Both the position numbers and the translations under genes were made by a program. The notes under the pieces were generated by a model. It was not told where the DNA came from, did no database searches, and saw only the letters and a list, made by a program, of their open reading frames with translations. Below, piece after piece: positions 1-8,333 of a DNA stretch of 16,640 bases. This DNA comes from Bacteroidota bacterium (GTDB lineage: Bacteria > Bacteroidota > Ignavibacteria > UBA10030 > UBA6906), in assembly GCA_017860555.1 (NCBI GenBank), contig JAGDMJ010000012.1, positions 1 to 16,640 on the forward strand, read 5' to 3'. Numbering within the stretch: position 1 is the first letter of the stretch; each line of letters begins with the position of its first letter.

Positions 1-67
1 TCTTACGGAAGAAGTCGTTCTCCTACCTTCATTCCACTGCGCTCTTCATCATTATCAGGAACCACCC

Positions 68-2158
68 ATGAGACATCTCGGACTATCCATGCTGCTGCTG
101 TTGTGCATCCCCCTTATTGCCATATCACAAATCAATCCCGGTCTCCTCGGCACATGGGAATACCTGCCACACAAGAGCACCGATATTGACCTGTACAGAT
201 CGATGGGAGTGGAACTACGGACGTCCGGGAAAAGCCTGGTAGTGGTCAATCTCTGGGGAAGAGGCCGGAGCCATCGTGATTCGATGACGCTCTCCACGGA
301 CGGCACAGTGGTGAAGGTCCCCGTGACGAACCGGGTCTTTCCCTCCAATGCGTTCATGGGTTTGATGATGGTGGAAGGCACCGACAGGGAGGTGAGCGCA
401 TCGCTCGGAGCCGGCGGGAAGATCCTCAAGATCAATGAGAAAGCCCGCGTGCGAGGATCCCAGGGGCCGATGACGATGACCATTGTGCGCACCTACGCTT
501 TGGCGGACGACGAGGAAACCATGAGTTACACAATCGAACGGTCCTCGCGGACTACCGGACCGCTGACCCGTTTCGTCCTCAAACGCGAAGGTTCCGCGAA
601 AGCCTATATGATGAAGCTCGAAGACGACTGGTCAATCGAGGGGAAGCTCCCGCAACAAGCTTTTTTGATCAGCCTGCAGGGGCTCGCCAATCTCAAGTCG
701 CCGCAACTATACTTTGTGTATCCCGAAAAATGGGACTTCCTTTACACGCCGGGCGTGCTGGAGTACTACAAGGAGAAGCGGAATTACACGTTCGTCGAAC
801 TACGCTCTCCAGAACAGGCGCTGAAAACGTTTCGATCCGCCGTGAAGGGGTATGTGGTGTGGGACAAGGGGGTGCGGACGTCTTTGATTGTTGCCTACAC
901 GGTAGCCGGTCTGGAGGAAGCGGTGGTTGTGAGCGAAGAGCTCATTCCGATGGTGGAGCAGGCTGGTCTCAAGCCGGTGGCGGATTTTCGAGGCAAATTC
1001 ACCGGGAAGTCGGATCTCGAGATCTTCACCTGGGCGTATGAACAGTACTGGAAGCGGTGCAGCAGGGACTACGTGGTGTGGTTAGGTGGAGAGGCGGGAA
1101 GGATCATGAAGCCTGGAGTTGCGGATTTCGGGATGTACAAGAAGGCGTTCTTCTCGGATCTTTCCTGCGAGGTGACGGATACGGCGGAATATGCCCTCGC
1201 CCGCAAGATCCTGAGTGAGATGAAGCCGCTGTCGATGGTGATGGGATGGCATTCGTATGCCAAGGACAAGGAGCGCGACTACGTGACATTGACCTCCAAC
1301 TTCGGTCTGAGGGTCGAGGGGCTGCATACTCTTCCGAACATGAGCTTCTCCTGTCAGACGCCGGCGTCAAAAGGCTTTGTCTGGAAGAACAACCACTCCG
1401 TCCAACCCGGCAAGCGGTACGTTCCCCAGAACAAGGTCTACGTGGCGCTCGTCCAAACTGACGGCATGGGCCTTGGCGCGTGGTTCAGGCCTGGCCGAGG
1501 GGCGATTCCCTGTTCCTGGGAGGTGACGATGAACTTCCTGTGGCTCGCCCCGGCGATGCTGGAGTATTTCTGGACCACCGCGACACCGAACGACTACTTC
1601 GTGGGCGGCCTTTCCGGCCCCGGGTATGTCTACCCCAAAGCGATCCCCGCCGAGAAGCTGCCCGGGATTGTCGCGATGACGAGAGAGCAGACACGTGCGC
1701 TCGACCTGCCAGTGTTCGAATTCATGGACTACTCGGAAGGGGCGACGGTGGAAGGGAACACCGACCTGACCAAAGAGGTGTTTGAGACCTACGTCAAAGG
1801 AATGCCCGAGGCGACCGGTTTCATCAACGGGTACGCTCCGGCGTTCACGTTCGCGGTCCGGGACGGCAAGCCGCTCGTGTCATTCGACTACTATCTCTCG
1901 CCGGAACGCCCTGAAGCCGATGCTGCAGCCGATCTGGAGGAACTGGCACGCGTGAATCCGAAACGGCCATACTTCCTGTTGATCCACATCCGCGAGTATA
2001 GCGATCTCCAGCGCACGAAGAACATCCTTGACCGTGTGAGCAAGGATTTCGAGGTGGTGCCGCTGGATCTGTTCCTCCGGTACGCCGCGGAGAAACCAAC
2101 CTTTGAAGAACGGTTCCGTGATACGAAATGGACCAAGGACGCCAGGCAGTTTGAATGA
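68..2158 (+). CDS. Secreted GxGYxYP-family protein, copy 1
   Basis: This is a 696-residue exported protein. Residues 1-20 form a signal peptide (hydrophobic run LLLLCIPLIAIS, probable cleavage before Gln21). Residues about 25-175 begin with GTWEYLPHKS and look like a beta-rich lipocalin-like domain. A GxGYxYP N-terminal-like region follows, starting near FLISLQGLANLKSPQLYFVY (about 200-215). The C-terminal half carries the name motif GPGYVYP at residues 517-523, the basis of the GxGYxYP (putative glycoside hydrolase) assignment. The enzymatic activity and substrate are not established for the family; a role in glycan processing outside the inner membrane is inferred. An AGGA ribosome-binding site at 57-60 lies 7 nt before the ATG. 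A close paralogue follows 70 nt downstream on the same strand, so the two probably form an operon. The promoter would lie at or beyond the left window edge. Confidence 0.85.
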   Translation: MRHLGLSMLLLLCIPLIAISQINPGLLGTWEYLPHKSTDIDLYRSMGVELRTSGKSLVVVNLWGRGRSHRDSMTLSTDGTVVKVPVTNRVFPSNAFMGLMMVEGTDREVSASLGAGGKILKINEKARVRGSQGPMTMTIVRTYALADDEETMSYTIERSSRTTGPLTRFVLKREGSAKAYMMKLEDDWSIEGKLPQQAFLISLQGLANLKSPQLYFVYPEKWDFLYTPGVLEYYKEKRNYTFVELRSPEQALKTFRSAVKGYVVWDKGVRTSLIVAYTVAGLEEAVVVSEELIPMVEQAGLKPVADFRGKFTGKSDLEIFTWAYEQYWKRCSRDYVVWLGGEAGRIMKPGVADFGMYKKAFFSDLSCEVTDTAEYALARKILSEMKPLSMVMGWHSYAKDKERDYVTLTSNFGLRVEGLHTLPNMSFSCQTPASKGFVWKNNHSVQPGKRYVPQNKVYVALVQTDGMGLGAWFRPGRGAIPCSWEVTMNFLWLAPAMLEYFWTTATPNDYFVGGLSGPGYVYPKAIPAEKLPGIVAMTREQTRALDLPVFEFMDYSEGATVEGNTDLTKEVFETYVKGMPEATGFINGYAPAFTFAVRDGKPLVSFDYYLSPERPEADAAADLEELARVNPKRPYFLLIHIREYSDLQRTKNILDRVSKDFEVVPLDLFLRYAAEKPTFEERFRDTKWTKDARQFE

Positions 2159-2228
2159 GGGGAAACGCATTTCGGAGACCGCCTGACACGGCTCGTACAC
2201 GTCGACATACAAGTCTCATGGAGAATCA

Positions 2229-4292
2229 ATGAAATCTCTGGTTCGACTCGTCGCGATCTTGCTTGCAGCCGCCACCGCGGCAGGGGCACAACAGATGGGC
2301 TTTCAGGGGAAGTGGATACTGATCAAGGAAAGCAGCTCCAACCTGGACTACTTCCAGTCTATGACGCTCCAGTTCACGGTAGGGCGTGACGATATCACGA
2401 TGGTCAGGGAAGTTGGCCCCAGGCGGCCAAGCCGGGAAACCATGGCGTTGAAAACCGACGGCACGACGAAGTCGGTGACCGTCACGGACAGAACGTTCAT
2501 TTCAAACTTATATATGGGGGTGAAGCTGCCTCCACACGCGATAAAGAAAGTGACGGCATCCTGGAGTGGCGAGAACGTCCTGCGAGTGGATGAACACTAT
2601 ACCGTTGGGACCTCCCAGGGCGAAAAGCCAATCGACGTCAACAACACGTTCGAACTCTCCTCAGACAAGAATGTCATGACATACACTATAAAGCGGAGCT
2701 CCAGAAAACCGGGGTCGGAGTTGAAGTACCGATTCAAGAAAGCCGACGCGAACAATGCGTATGTGTATCAGATGAGCGACGACTGGGACATCCGTTCCGG
2801 CCTCGGCTCGCAAGCATGCCTCATCTCGCTGCAGGGGATCGTGAATGAACAGAAGCCCACTCTGTACTTTGTCTATGGCCCCAAATATGCCTTCAATTAC
2901 ACGGCCGAGCTCTACAGGTATCTGGAAGGGGAGAGACACTACTCATTCACCAGGCTGAGTTCCCTGGAACAGGCATTGGAGCTCTTCAAGCGACAGATCA
3001 AAGGCTACATCGTTTGGGACAAGAACGTCCGCACATCCTTGATCGTTGCTTATACAGTTGCAGGACTCGAGAAAGGGATCGTCATACCCGAAGAGCTGAT
3101 CCCTCTCGCGGAAAGTGTGGGTGTGAAACAACTGGAGGACTTCCGGGGCAGGTTTTCGGGAAAGACGGACTATGAGATTTATAGCTGGGCGTATCAGCAT
3201 TATTGGTCCCGGTGCGCGAAAGACCTCATCGTCTGGCTGGGCGGAGAGCACGGCTCAGTCCTGCTGCCGGGTGTGGCCGATTACGGAATGGTAAGGAAGG
3301 CCTTCTTCACGGATCTCTCGGCAAGGGAGACGGATACACTGGAGTACAATCTGACAAAGAAGTTGCTCTCTGACATGACACCCCTCAGCCAGGTCATGGG
3401 CTGGCACTCCTACAAAAAAGACCGCGAAGAAGAGTGGGTCACGCTGACCTCATCGTACGCTCTTACCGTCGATGGACTGCATACTCTTCCTAATACAAGT
3501 TTCCTGTGTCGCGTGCCGCCAAGTCCCGGCTTCACGTTCAAAAACAATCACAACATCCAGCCGGGGAAGAGATATGTACCGGAAGAGAAGGTCTATGTCG
3601 CGCTTGTGCAGACCGACGGACTTGGAATCGGGGCATGGGTGAAGCCGGGGAGAGGATCTATTCCTTATGCCTGGGAAGTGTCGATGAAATTCCAGTATAT
3701 GTCTCCGGCGATGCTCGAGTATTTCTATTCGCAAGCCACGCCCAACGACTATTTCATCGGATGCCTATCGGGCTCTTCCTACATGTATCCCAAGGCGTTT
3801 CCCCGGAAGTGGCTGCCGAGAGAAATAGAGAATGCAAGGCGTCTTATGGATTCTCTCGATCTCAAGGTGTTCGAGATCATGGACTATTCCGCCGACAAGC
3901 TGGAGGCAGGGAATAACGAACTGACAAAGGAGATTGTTGATGCCTATTATGCGGGGATGCCGGATGCAATCGGCTTTCTGAATGGCTATTTTGCCTCGCA
4001 TACGTTTGCTCTGCGGGACAAACGTCCGTTCATCTCATACGATTACTATCTTTCTGCGGAAAAGCCGGAGGCTGAAGCGGCTGCCGACCTCGAGGAGCTT
4101 GCCTCTCTGAACAGCGTTCGGCCATATTTCCTACTTGTCCATGTGAGAGAGAACAGTGATGTAGCAAGAGTAAAATCGATCTGCGACAGACTGGGTCCCG
4201 GATTCGAAGTGGTCCCCCTGGATGTGTTCATCACACTTGCAGGGGAGAATGCGACATTCAAGGAGAAGTACCTCGACAACGGGGGCGAGTAG
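2229..4292 (+). CDS. Secreted GxGYxYP-family protein, copy 2 (divergent motif)
   Basis: This 687-residue paralogue of the preceding gene aligns along its whole length, with by-eye identity well over half in the central region (shared blocks include VRTSLIVAYTVAGLE, MGWHSY and KVYVALVQTDG). Residues 1-20 form a signal peptide with predicted cleavage at AGA|QQ. The same lipocalin-like N-terminal domain (GKWILIKESSS onward, about 25-170) precedes the GxGYxYP region. The signature block reads GSSYMYP at residues 515-521 instead of GxGYxYP: the second motif glycine is serine, while both tyrosines and the proline remain. GGAG at 2220-2223 lies 5 nt before the ATG, a strong ribosome-binding site, so the gene can be translated independently. 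It converges on phoU 101 nt downstream, and I see no convincing terminator hairpin in that gap. The function is inferred only at family level. Confidence 0.85.
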   Translation: MKSLVRLVAILLAAATAAGAQQMGFQGKWILIKESSSNLDYFQSMTLQFTVGRDDITMVREVGPRRPSRETMALKTDGTTKSVTVTDRTFISNLYMGVKLPPHAIKKVTASWSGENVLRVDEHYTVGTSQGEKPIDVNNTFELSSDKNVMTYTIKRSSRKPGSELKYRFKKADANNAYVYQMSDDWDIRSGLGSQACLISLQGIVNEQKPTLYFVYGPKYAFNYTAELYRYLEGERHYSFTRLSSLEQALELFKRQIKGYIVWDKNVRTSLIVAYTVAGLEKGIVIPEELIPLAESVGVKQLEDFRGRFSGKTDYEIYSWAYQHYWSRCAKDLIVWLGGEHGSVLLPGVADYGMVRKAFFTDLSARETDTLEYNLTKKLLSDMTPLSQVMGWHSYKKDREEEWVTLTSSYALTVDGLHTLPNTSFLCRVPPSPGFTFKNNHNIQPGKRYVPEEKVYVALVQTDGLGIGAWVKPGRGSIPYAWEVSMKFQYMSPAMLEYFYSQATPNDYFIGCLSGSSYMYPKAFPRKWLPREIENARRLMDSLDLKVFEIMDYSADKLEAGNNELTKEIVDAYYAGMPDAIGFLNGYFASHTFALRDKRPFISYDYYLSAEKPEAEAAADLEELASLNSVRPYFLLVHVRENSDVARVKSICDRLGPGFEVVPLDVFITLAGENATFKEKYLDNGGE

Positions 4293-4393
4293 TTCCGGGG
4301 TGTGAACAGGGTTTGTGGGGTGGGCCTGCCCTGACCTTCCCTTGAGCTACAGCGAGATGCGCGCATTGAACGTCTGACGCATGATCCTTGCGT

Positions 4394-5098
4394 TCAGTCT
4401 GTTCCAGGTCCGTGGTACACCTCGCGGTGCGTATCGTCTTTTTCCTCGGCATGGTGTTTGACGACGCGCGCCTGAACATAGAAGAGAACGTCTTCCGCAA
4501 TGTTCGTCGTAAGGTCAGCCACGCGTTCAAGGTTTCGGCTTATCCGGATCAGCTCCAAACCCAGGGCTATTGCCGTGGGGTCATTCTTCACAAGGCCGAT
4601 GACCTTTCGGGCGACCGTGCGGTTCATATCGTCAATCCCATCGTCTGCCCGGAGGACGGCAGCCGCCAGTGATGGATCCTTGAGAATCATGCTGTCAAGT
4701 CCCTGCTTGACAATACCCAACGTCAGTTCGGCCATACGGGGGATCTCTTCGAGCATCCCCGTGTCGGGCAGGGTTTTCAACGCCACCGCTGACTCGGCGA
4801 TGTTCACCGCATGGTCCCCCATCCGCTCCAGATCGTTGTTGATCTTCTGAACGGCGAGGATGAAGCGCAGATCACTGGCCACGGGCTGCTGAAGCGCCAG
4901 CAGGTCCAGAATGGCGTGATCAATTTCAAGCTCGAGCAAATTGATTCTCTCCTCTGCCTCGAGGACTCTCTGCACCGCCGCGTCGTCTCTGTTGAGAATG
5001 GCAAAGACGGACGACTTGAGGGCCTCCTCTACCACGCTTCCCATCTTCACAAGCGAGACCTTCAATGCTTCCAGTTCGTTTTGGAAATGCCTTTTCAT
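4394..5098 (-). CDS. phoU: Phosphate transport regulator PhoU
   Basis: PhoU is a cytoplasmic helical-bundle protein that represses Pho signalling and restrains the Pst transporter under phosphate sufficiency. The 234-residue product has the two tandem PhoU repeats of the family. Each carries the metal-binding type motif: LERMGDH near residues 90-96 and LERVADL near 190-196, both within N-(N/D)LER-x-x-D helices. The length is typical. Two ATGs are adjacent, at 5101 and 5098. GGAGG at 5104-5108 leaves only 2 nt to the first but 5 nt to the second, so I prefer 5098. It is the last gene of the pst operon, 13 nt after pstB1. No PhoR/PhoB-type kinase or response regulator is in the window, so its signalling partner must be elsewhere or absent. 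Residues after about 210 are a short hydrophilic, probably disordered tail. Confidence 0.93.
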   Translation of the reverse strand: MKRHFQNELEALKVSLVKMGSVVEEALKSSVFAILNRDDAAVQRVLEAEERINLLELEIDHAILDLLALQQPVASDLRFILAVQKINNDLERMGDHAVNIAESAVALKTLPDTGMLEEIPRMAELTLGIVKQGLDSMILKDPSLAAAVLRADDGIDDMNRTVARKVIGLVKNDPTAIALGLELIRISRNLERVADLTTNIAEDVLFYVQARVVKHHAEEKDDTHREVYHGPGTD

Positions 5099-5111
5099 CA
5101 TATCCTCCCGT

Positions 5112-5867
5112 TCAACCGTATTTGCCCGTAATGTAGTCCTCGGTAAGTTTCCTTGCAGGCATTGTGAATATATTGGCCGTCGGTCCGAACTCGATCATCT
5201 CTCCCAGCAACATATAGCCGGTCGAATCCGACACGCGGGATGCCTGTTGCATGTTATGCGTCACGATGACAATGGAGTACTCTCGCTTGAGATCAAGCAT
5301 CAGGTCCTCGATTTTCGAGGTCGCGATGGGATCGAGGGCGGAACAGGGTTCGTCCATAAGGATGACTTCCGGTTGGATAGCCAGAAGGCGGGCAATGCAC
5401 AATCGTTGCTGCTGGTCAAGGGGAAGCCCCAGCGCCGGCCGGTCCAGCCTGTCCTTCACATTGTCCCACAGCCAGGCAGCCTTAAGGCTCCGCTCCGCAA
5501 CTTCGTCCATGATCCGCTTCTCGCGTTCACCCGCGACTTTCAGCCCATAGACGACATTGCCATAGACAGAAAGAGGGAACGGATTCGGGCGCTGAAACAC
5601 CATGCCGATTCTCTTGCGAAGGGTGGCGACATCCGCCGTGGCATCATAAATGTTCTTGCCTTCAAAGCGCACCTCCCCCGTGATGCGCACTCCATGAATC
5701 AGGTCGTTCATGCGGTTGAGGCATCTCAGGAGTGTGGACTTCCCGCATCCCGATGGCCCGATCAAGGCGGTGATGATATTCTTTTCGATCGACAGGTCCA
5801 CGGCTTTTAACGCCTGAAAAGACCCGTAAAAGAGATTGAGGGATCGTATTTCGATGGTCGTGGGCAT
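5112..5867 (-). CDS. pstB: PstB-type phosphate ABC ATPase with degenerate signature motif
   Basis: This 251-residue ATPase would power phosphate uptake with PstC/PstA. Visible elements are A-loop Tyr14, Walker A GPSGCGKST (37-45), Q-loop Gln92 in VFQRPNPFP, Walker B ILMDEP with Asp172 and Glu173, D-loop SALD, and H-loop His204 in VTHNMQQ. The odd part is the ABC signature: where LSGGQ should stand, residues 148-152 read LPLDQ (bases 5412-5426), followed by an intact QQRLCIAR helix. The frame is otherwise perfect, so this is not a frameshift or pseudogene. The preceding gene encodes a paralogue of identical length with an intact LSGGQ. Known ABC biochemistry places the signature of one subunit opposite the Walker motifs of the other, so a heterodimer would keep one good site. 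Its start lies 2 nt after the upstream stop with only a weak ribosome-binding site, suggesting translational coupling. Confidence 0.92.
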   Translation of the reverse strand: MPTTIEIRSLNLFYGSFQALKAVDLSIEKNIITALIGPSGCGKSTLLRCLNRMNDLIHGVRITGEVRFEGKNIYDATADVATLRKRIGMVFQRPNPFPLSVYGNVVYGLKVAGEREKRIMDEVAERSLKAAWLWDNVKDRLDRPALGLPLDQQQRLCIARLLAIQPEVILMDEPCSALDPIATSKIEDLMLDLKREYSIVIVTHNMQQASRVSDSTGYMLLGEMIEFGPTANIFTMPARKLTEDYITGKYG

Positions 5868-5869
5868 CG

Positions 5870-6625
5870 CTATCCAAATCGTCCGACGATGTAGTCGTCC
5901 GTCCGCTTCTCGCGCGGAGCGGTAAAGATCTGCTTTGTAGGGCCGACTTCGATGAGTTCTCCCATCAGGAAGAATGCTGTGTTATCGGATATTCTCGCAG
6001 CCTGCTTGGTGTTGTTGGTCACCAGGATGATTGTGTAGGCATCCTTGAGTTCCGTCAGCGCCTCTTCGATTTTCGCCGTGGAGATCGGATCAAGTCCTGA
6101 GCACGGCTCGTCGAGAAGGATGACGTCCGGTTCCATAGCGAGCGTGCGGGCCAGACAAAGGCGTTGTTGTTGTCCCCCGGAAAGCCTCAGGCCGGAAGTC
6201 TTAAGTCTGTCCTTCACTTCATCCCAGAGGAACGACGCCTTCAGGCTCTTTTCGACAAGTTCATCGAGCCGTTTGGAGTATCTGACGCCGCTCAGGCGGG
6301 GCCCGTAGACCACATTCTCATAAATACTCAAGGGAAGTGCGATCGGAAGCGCGAATACCATACCGACCTTCCTTCGCAAGCGCACCACGTCAAATCCGGG
6401 CTGGTAGATGTCCTCCCTGTCGAGGAGGACCTGTCCTTCGGCCCTGAAGTCCGGTTCAAGATCGTTCATCCTGTTCAGTGCGCGCAAAAAGGTTGTTTTG
6501 CCGGATCCGGCCGGGCCAATAACACTCATGATTTCCTTTGCCGGAATCCGCAACTCGTGAAGCTTGAGGAGCCTTTGCTGTCGATGAAAAACTGACAGGT
6601 TATGTATGGAAAACTTCAATTGCAT
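5870..6625 (-). CDS. pstB: PstB-type phosphate ABC ATPase with degenerate Q-loop and H-loop
   Basis: This is the second PstB-type ATPase of the operon, also 251 residues and alignable without gaps to its neighbour. Walker A is GPAGSGKTT (37-45), the signature LSGGQ is perfect (148-152), and Walker B is ILLDEP with Asp172 and Glu173. Three nucleotide-site residues are changed: the A-loop position is His14 (SVFHRQQ) rather than Tyr, the Q-loop position is Ala92 (VFALPIALP), and the H-loop His is Asn204 (VTNNTKQ). Q-loop Gln normally couples ATP to the membrane subunit and H-loop His normally polarises the gamma phosphate, so the site built on this subunit's own Walker motifs is probably slow or non-hydrolytic. 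Its LSGGQ can serve the partner subunit. It lies 17 nt after pstA. The preferred reading is a heterodimeric importer ATPase with the neighbour; two independent homodimers are less likely because each would have two defective sites. Confidence 0.92.
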   Translation of the reverse strand: MQLKFSIHNLSVFHRQQRLLKLHELRIPAKEIMSVIGPAGSGKTTFLRALNRMNDLEPDFRAEGQVLLDREDIYQPGFDVVRLRRKVGMVFALPIALPLSIYENVVYGPRLSGVRYSKRLDELVEKSLKASFLWDEVKDRLKTSGLRLSGGQQQRLCLARTLAMEPDVILLDEPCSGLDPISTAKIEEALTELKDAYTIILVTNNTKQAARISDNTAFFLMGELIEVGPTKQIFTAPREKRTDDYIVGRFG

Positions 6626-6642
6626 CCGACGGCCTGGGAAGA

Positions 6643-7479
6643 TTATGACCGCTTCGCGATAAACCGGTTCATCATCCAGTACGCCGCGAGGTTCACGAGA
6701 AGCACGGAGATGATGAGAACGGCTGCTGTTCCATAGGCATTCTCGGTCGAAATGCCCTCGCGAGCAAGGATATAAAAATGAACTGCCATGGTGCGCGTGG
6801 AGTCAAACAGCGAATGCGGCAGGCGGAGCGATGAGCCAGCAGTGAAAATGACGGCTGCGGTTTCGCCGATCGAACGCCCGATGCCGAGCATGATGCCGGT
6901 CAGGATCCCCGGCAGAGCATTGGGGAGAACCACCTTTTTGACCGTTTGCCACCGTGTGGCGCCAAGAGAATAGCTCACGTCACGATACGATCGTGGCACC
7001 GCCTTGATCGCTTCCTCGGAGGTTCTGATGATCGTCGGCAGCACCATCACCGCAAGCGTCAGGCCGCCGGACAGGATGGACCATCCCATACCGAGGGTCA
7101 TAACGAAGAAGATGAAACCGAATAGCCCAAAGATGATCGATGGAATCCCGGCCAGGCAATCCGTGCCGAATCTGACGATCCTCGTGATCCGATTTTCCAG
7201 GGTGTACTCTGTCAGGAAGACCGAAGTACAGATGCCAAGGGGGGTGGCAATTGACAGGGCCAGGAGGGGAAGAACGACCGTGCCGATCAATGTGGGGAAG
7301 ATTCCTCCCGCACGGCCCATATCTCTGGAGTCGCTCAGAAGGAAGTCCACACTCACGACTTCAAGGCCCTTCTCAAGCACAAAAAAAACGATATAGACCA
7401 GAGCAAGAAGGGTCACCAACGTTGCGCCCCCCAGGATGGTGACAGCGATGCGCTGTGCCAGCCGTGCGGAGATTCTCAT
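6643..7479 (-). CDS. pstA: Phosphate ABC transporter permease PstA
   Basis: PstA is one of two inner-membrane permease subunits of the high-affinity phosphate importer. The 278-residue protein shows about six hydrophobic segments: near residues 11-34, 62-90, 107-130, 135-152, 190-214 and 249-269. The cytoplasmic EAA-type coupling loop is clear at about 164-193 (YRDVSYSLGATRWQTVKKVV followed by LPNALPGI), and the following GIGRSIGETAAVIF helix is diagnostic of PstA/PstC. Its ATG overlaps the pstC stop by 4 bp (ATGA at 7476-7479), implying translational coupling. Its length is close to the family norm. This loop should dock on one of the two unlike PstB subunits. If the ATPase is a heterodimer, PstA and PstC may each have a preferred partner, which the sequence alone cannot assign. 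Confidence 0.94.
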   Translation of the reverse strand: MRISARLAQRIAVTILGGATLVTLLALVYIVFFVLEKGLEVVSVDFLLSDSRDMGRAGGIFPTLIGTVVLPLLALSIATPLGICTSVFLTEYTLENRITRIVRFGTDCLAGIPSIIFGLFGFIFFVMTLGMGWSILSGGLTLAVMVLPTIIRTSEEAIKAVPRSYRDVSYSLGATRWQTVKKVVLPNALPGILTGIMLGIGRSIGETAAVIFTAGSSLRLPHSLFDSTRTMAVHFYILAREGISTENAYGTAAVLIISVLLVNLAAYWMMNRFIAKRS

Positions 7480-8333
7480 CGGCGCGCCACCTTCCCTTTG
7501 ATCACCACGGTGGCAAGTGAGTTTAGAATGATGATCACGACGAACAAGACAACACCGGTGGCAAACAGCGCCTGCCGGTGCATACCAGTCGCATAGCTCA
7601 TTTCCAGAGCGATGTTCGCGGTCAGGGTTCTGGCCGAATCCAGTGCCGAATCGGGGATCTTGACAGCGTTGCCGGCCACCATGATCACCGCCATGGTTTC
7701 ACCAATTGCACGGCCCATCCCGAGGATGACCCCCGCGATGATTCCGGATTTGGCGGCTCGAACGATCACCAGGTAGACGCCCTGCCATGTGGTTGCACCC
7801 AGGGCTAGCGAACCTTCGCGAAACGACTGCGGCACGGCCAGGAGCGAATCAATGGAAATGCTCATGATGGTCGGCAGGATCATGATTCCCAGGATGATCG
7901 AACCAGCTAAGATGGAAAGGCCTGGTCCGCCCAACGAGGAACGAATCAGGGGTGCCAGGACCATGACGCCGATGAACCCGTACACAACCGAAGGAATAGC
8001 CGCGAGAAGTTCGATGGCAGGTTTGATGATTCTCATCACCGATTTCGGGGCGAATTCCGAGAGGAAGACCGCCCCTGCGATGCCTAGCGGTGCGCCGACA
8101 GCCATGGCTCCGAGCGTGACCCACACGGACGCTGCCAGCATGGGGAAAATGCCGAACCTCCCCTCGGCGGGTTTCCACTCCGAAGAGAAGAGGAAATCGC
8201 GCAAGCCGTACCGGAAAATGAACGGCACCCCCTCGTTGATGATGAACAGAGCAATCAGCAGGAGCGCGGAGAGCGCCGAGAATGCCGTCACGAGGAGAAT
8301 GCGGCGGACCCCTTTTTCACCAATGATGCTCAT
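7476..8333 (-). CDS. pstC: Phosphate ABC transporter permease PstC
   Basis: PstC is the partner permease of PstA in the phosphate importer. It has 285 residues, with hydrophobic segments near 12-33, 62-92, 104-130, 137-158, 195-218 and 255-278. The coupling loop at about 171-199 contains EGSLALGATTWQGVYLVIV, followed by the family block LGMGRAIGETMAVIMVAG (204-221). The loop has AAKSGI where PstA and many permeases have a proline-containing stretch (LPNALPGI), a small difference that may reflect docking to a different ATPase. The ATG overlaps the pstS stop by 4 bp (ATGA at 8330-8333), and the gene's own stop overlaps pstA in the same way. PstC proteins are often slightly longer at the N-terminus, but the overlap and the immediate start of the first helix support this start. 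Confidence 0.94.
   Translation of the reverse strand: MSIIGEKGVRRILLVTAFSALSALLLIALFIINEGVPFIFRYGLRDFLFSSEWKPAEGRFGIFPMLAASVWVTLGAMAVGAPLGIAGAVFLSEFAPKSVMRIIKPAIELLAAIPSVVYGFIGVMVLAPLIRSSLGGPGLSILAGSIILGIMILPTIMSISIDSLLAVPQSFREGSLALGATTWQGVYLVIVRAAKSGIIAGVILGMGRAIGETMAVIMVAGNAVKIPDSALDSARTLTANIALEMSYATGMHRQALFATGVVLFVVIIILNSLATVVIKGKVARR

Noticed and set aside
4293..4393. Terminator between the convergent GxGYxYP and phoU genes
   Set aside because: Only short imperfect pairs (CAGGG/CCCTG, ATGCG/CGCAT) without T-runs are present.
4941..5810. Long plus-strand open frame (289 codons) opposite pstB and phoU
   Set aside because: It is a mirror of two strongly conserved genes, has no signal or domain of its own and no ribosome-binding site.
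5112..5867. The LPLDQ-bearing pstB as a pseudogene
   Set aside because: All other motifs are intact, the frame is clean, the length matches the paralogue exactly and the degeneration is complementary to the neighbour.
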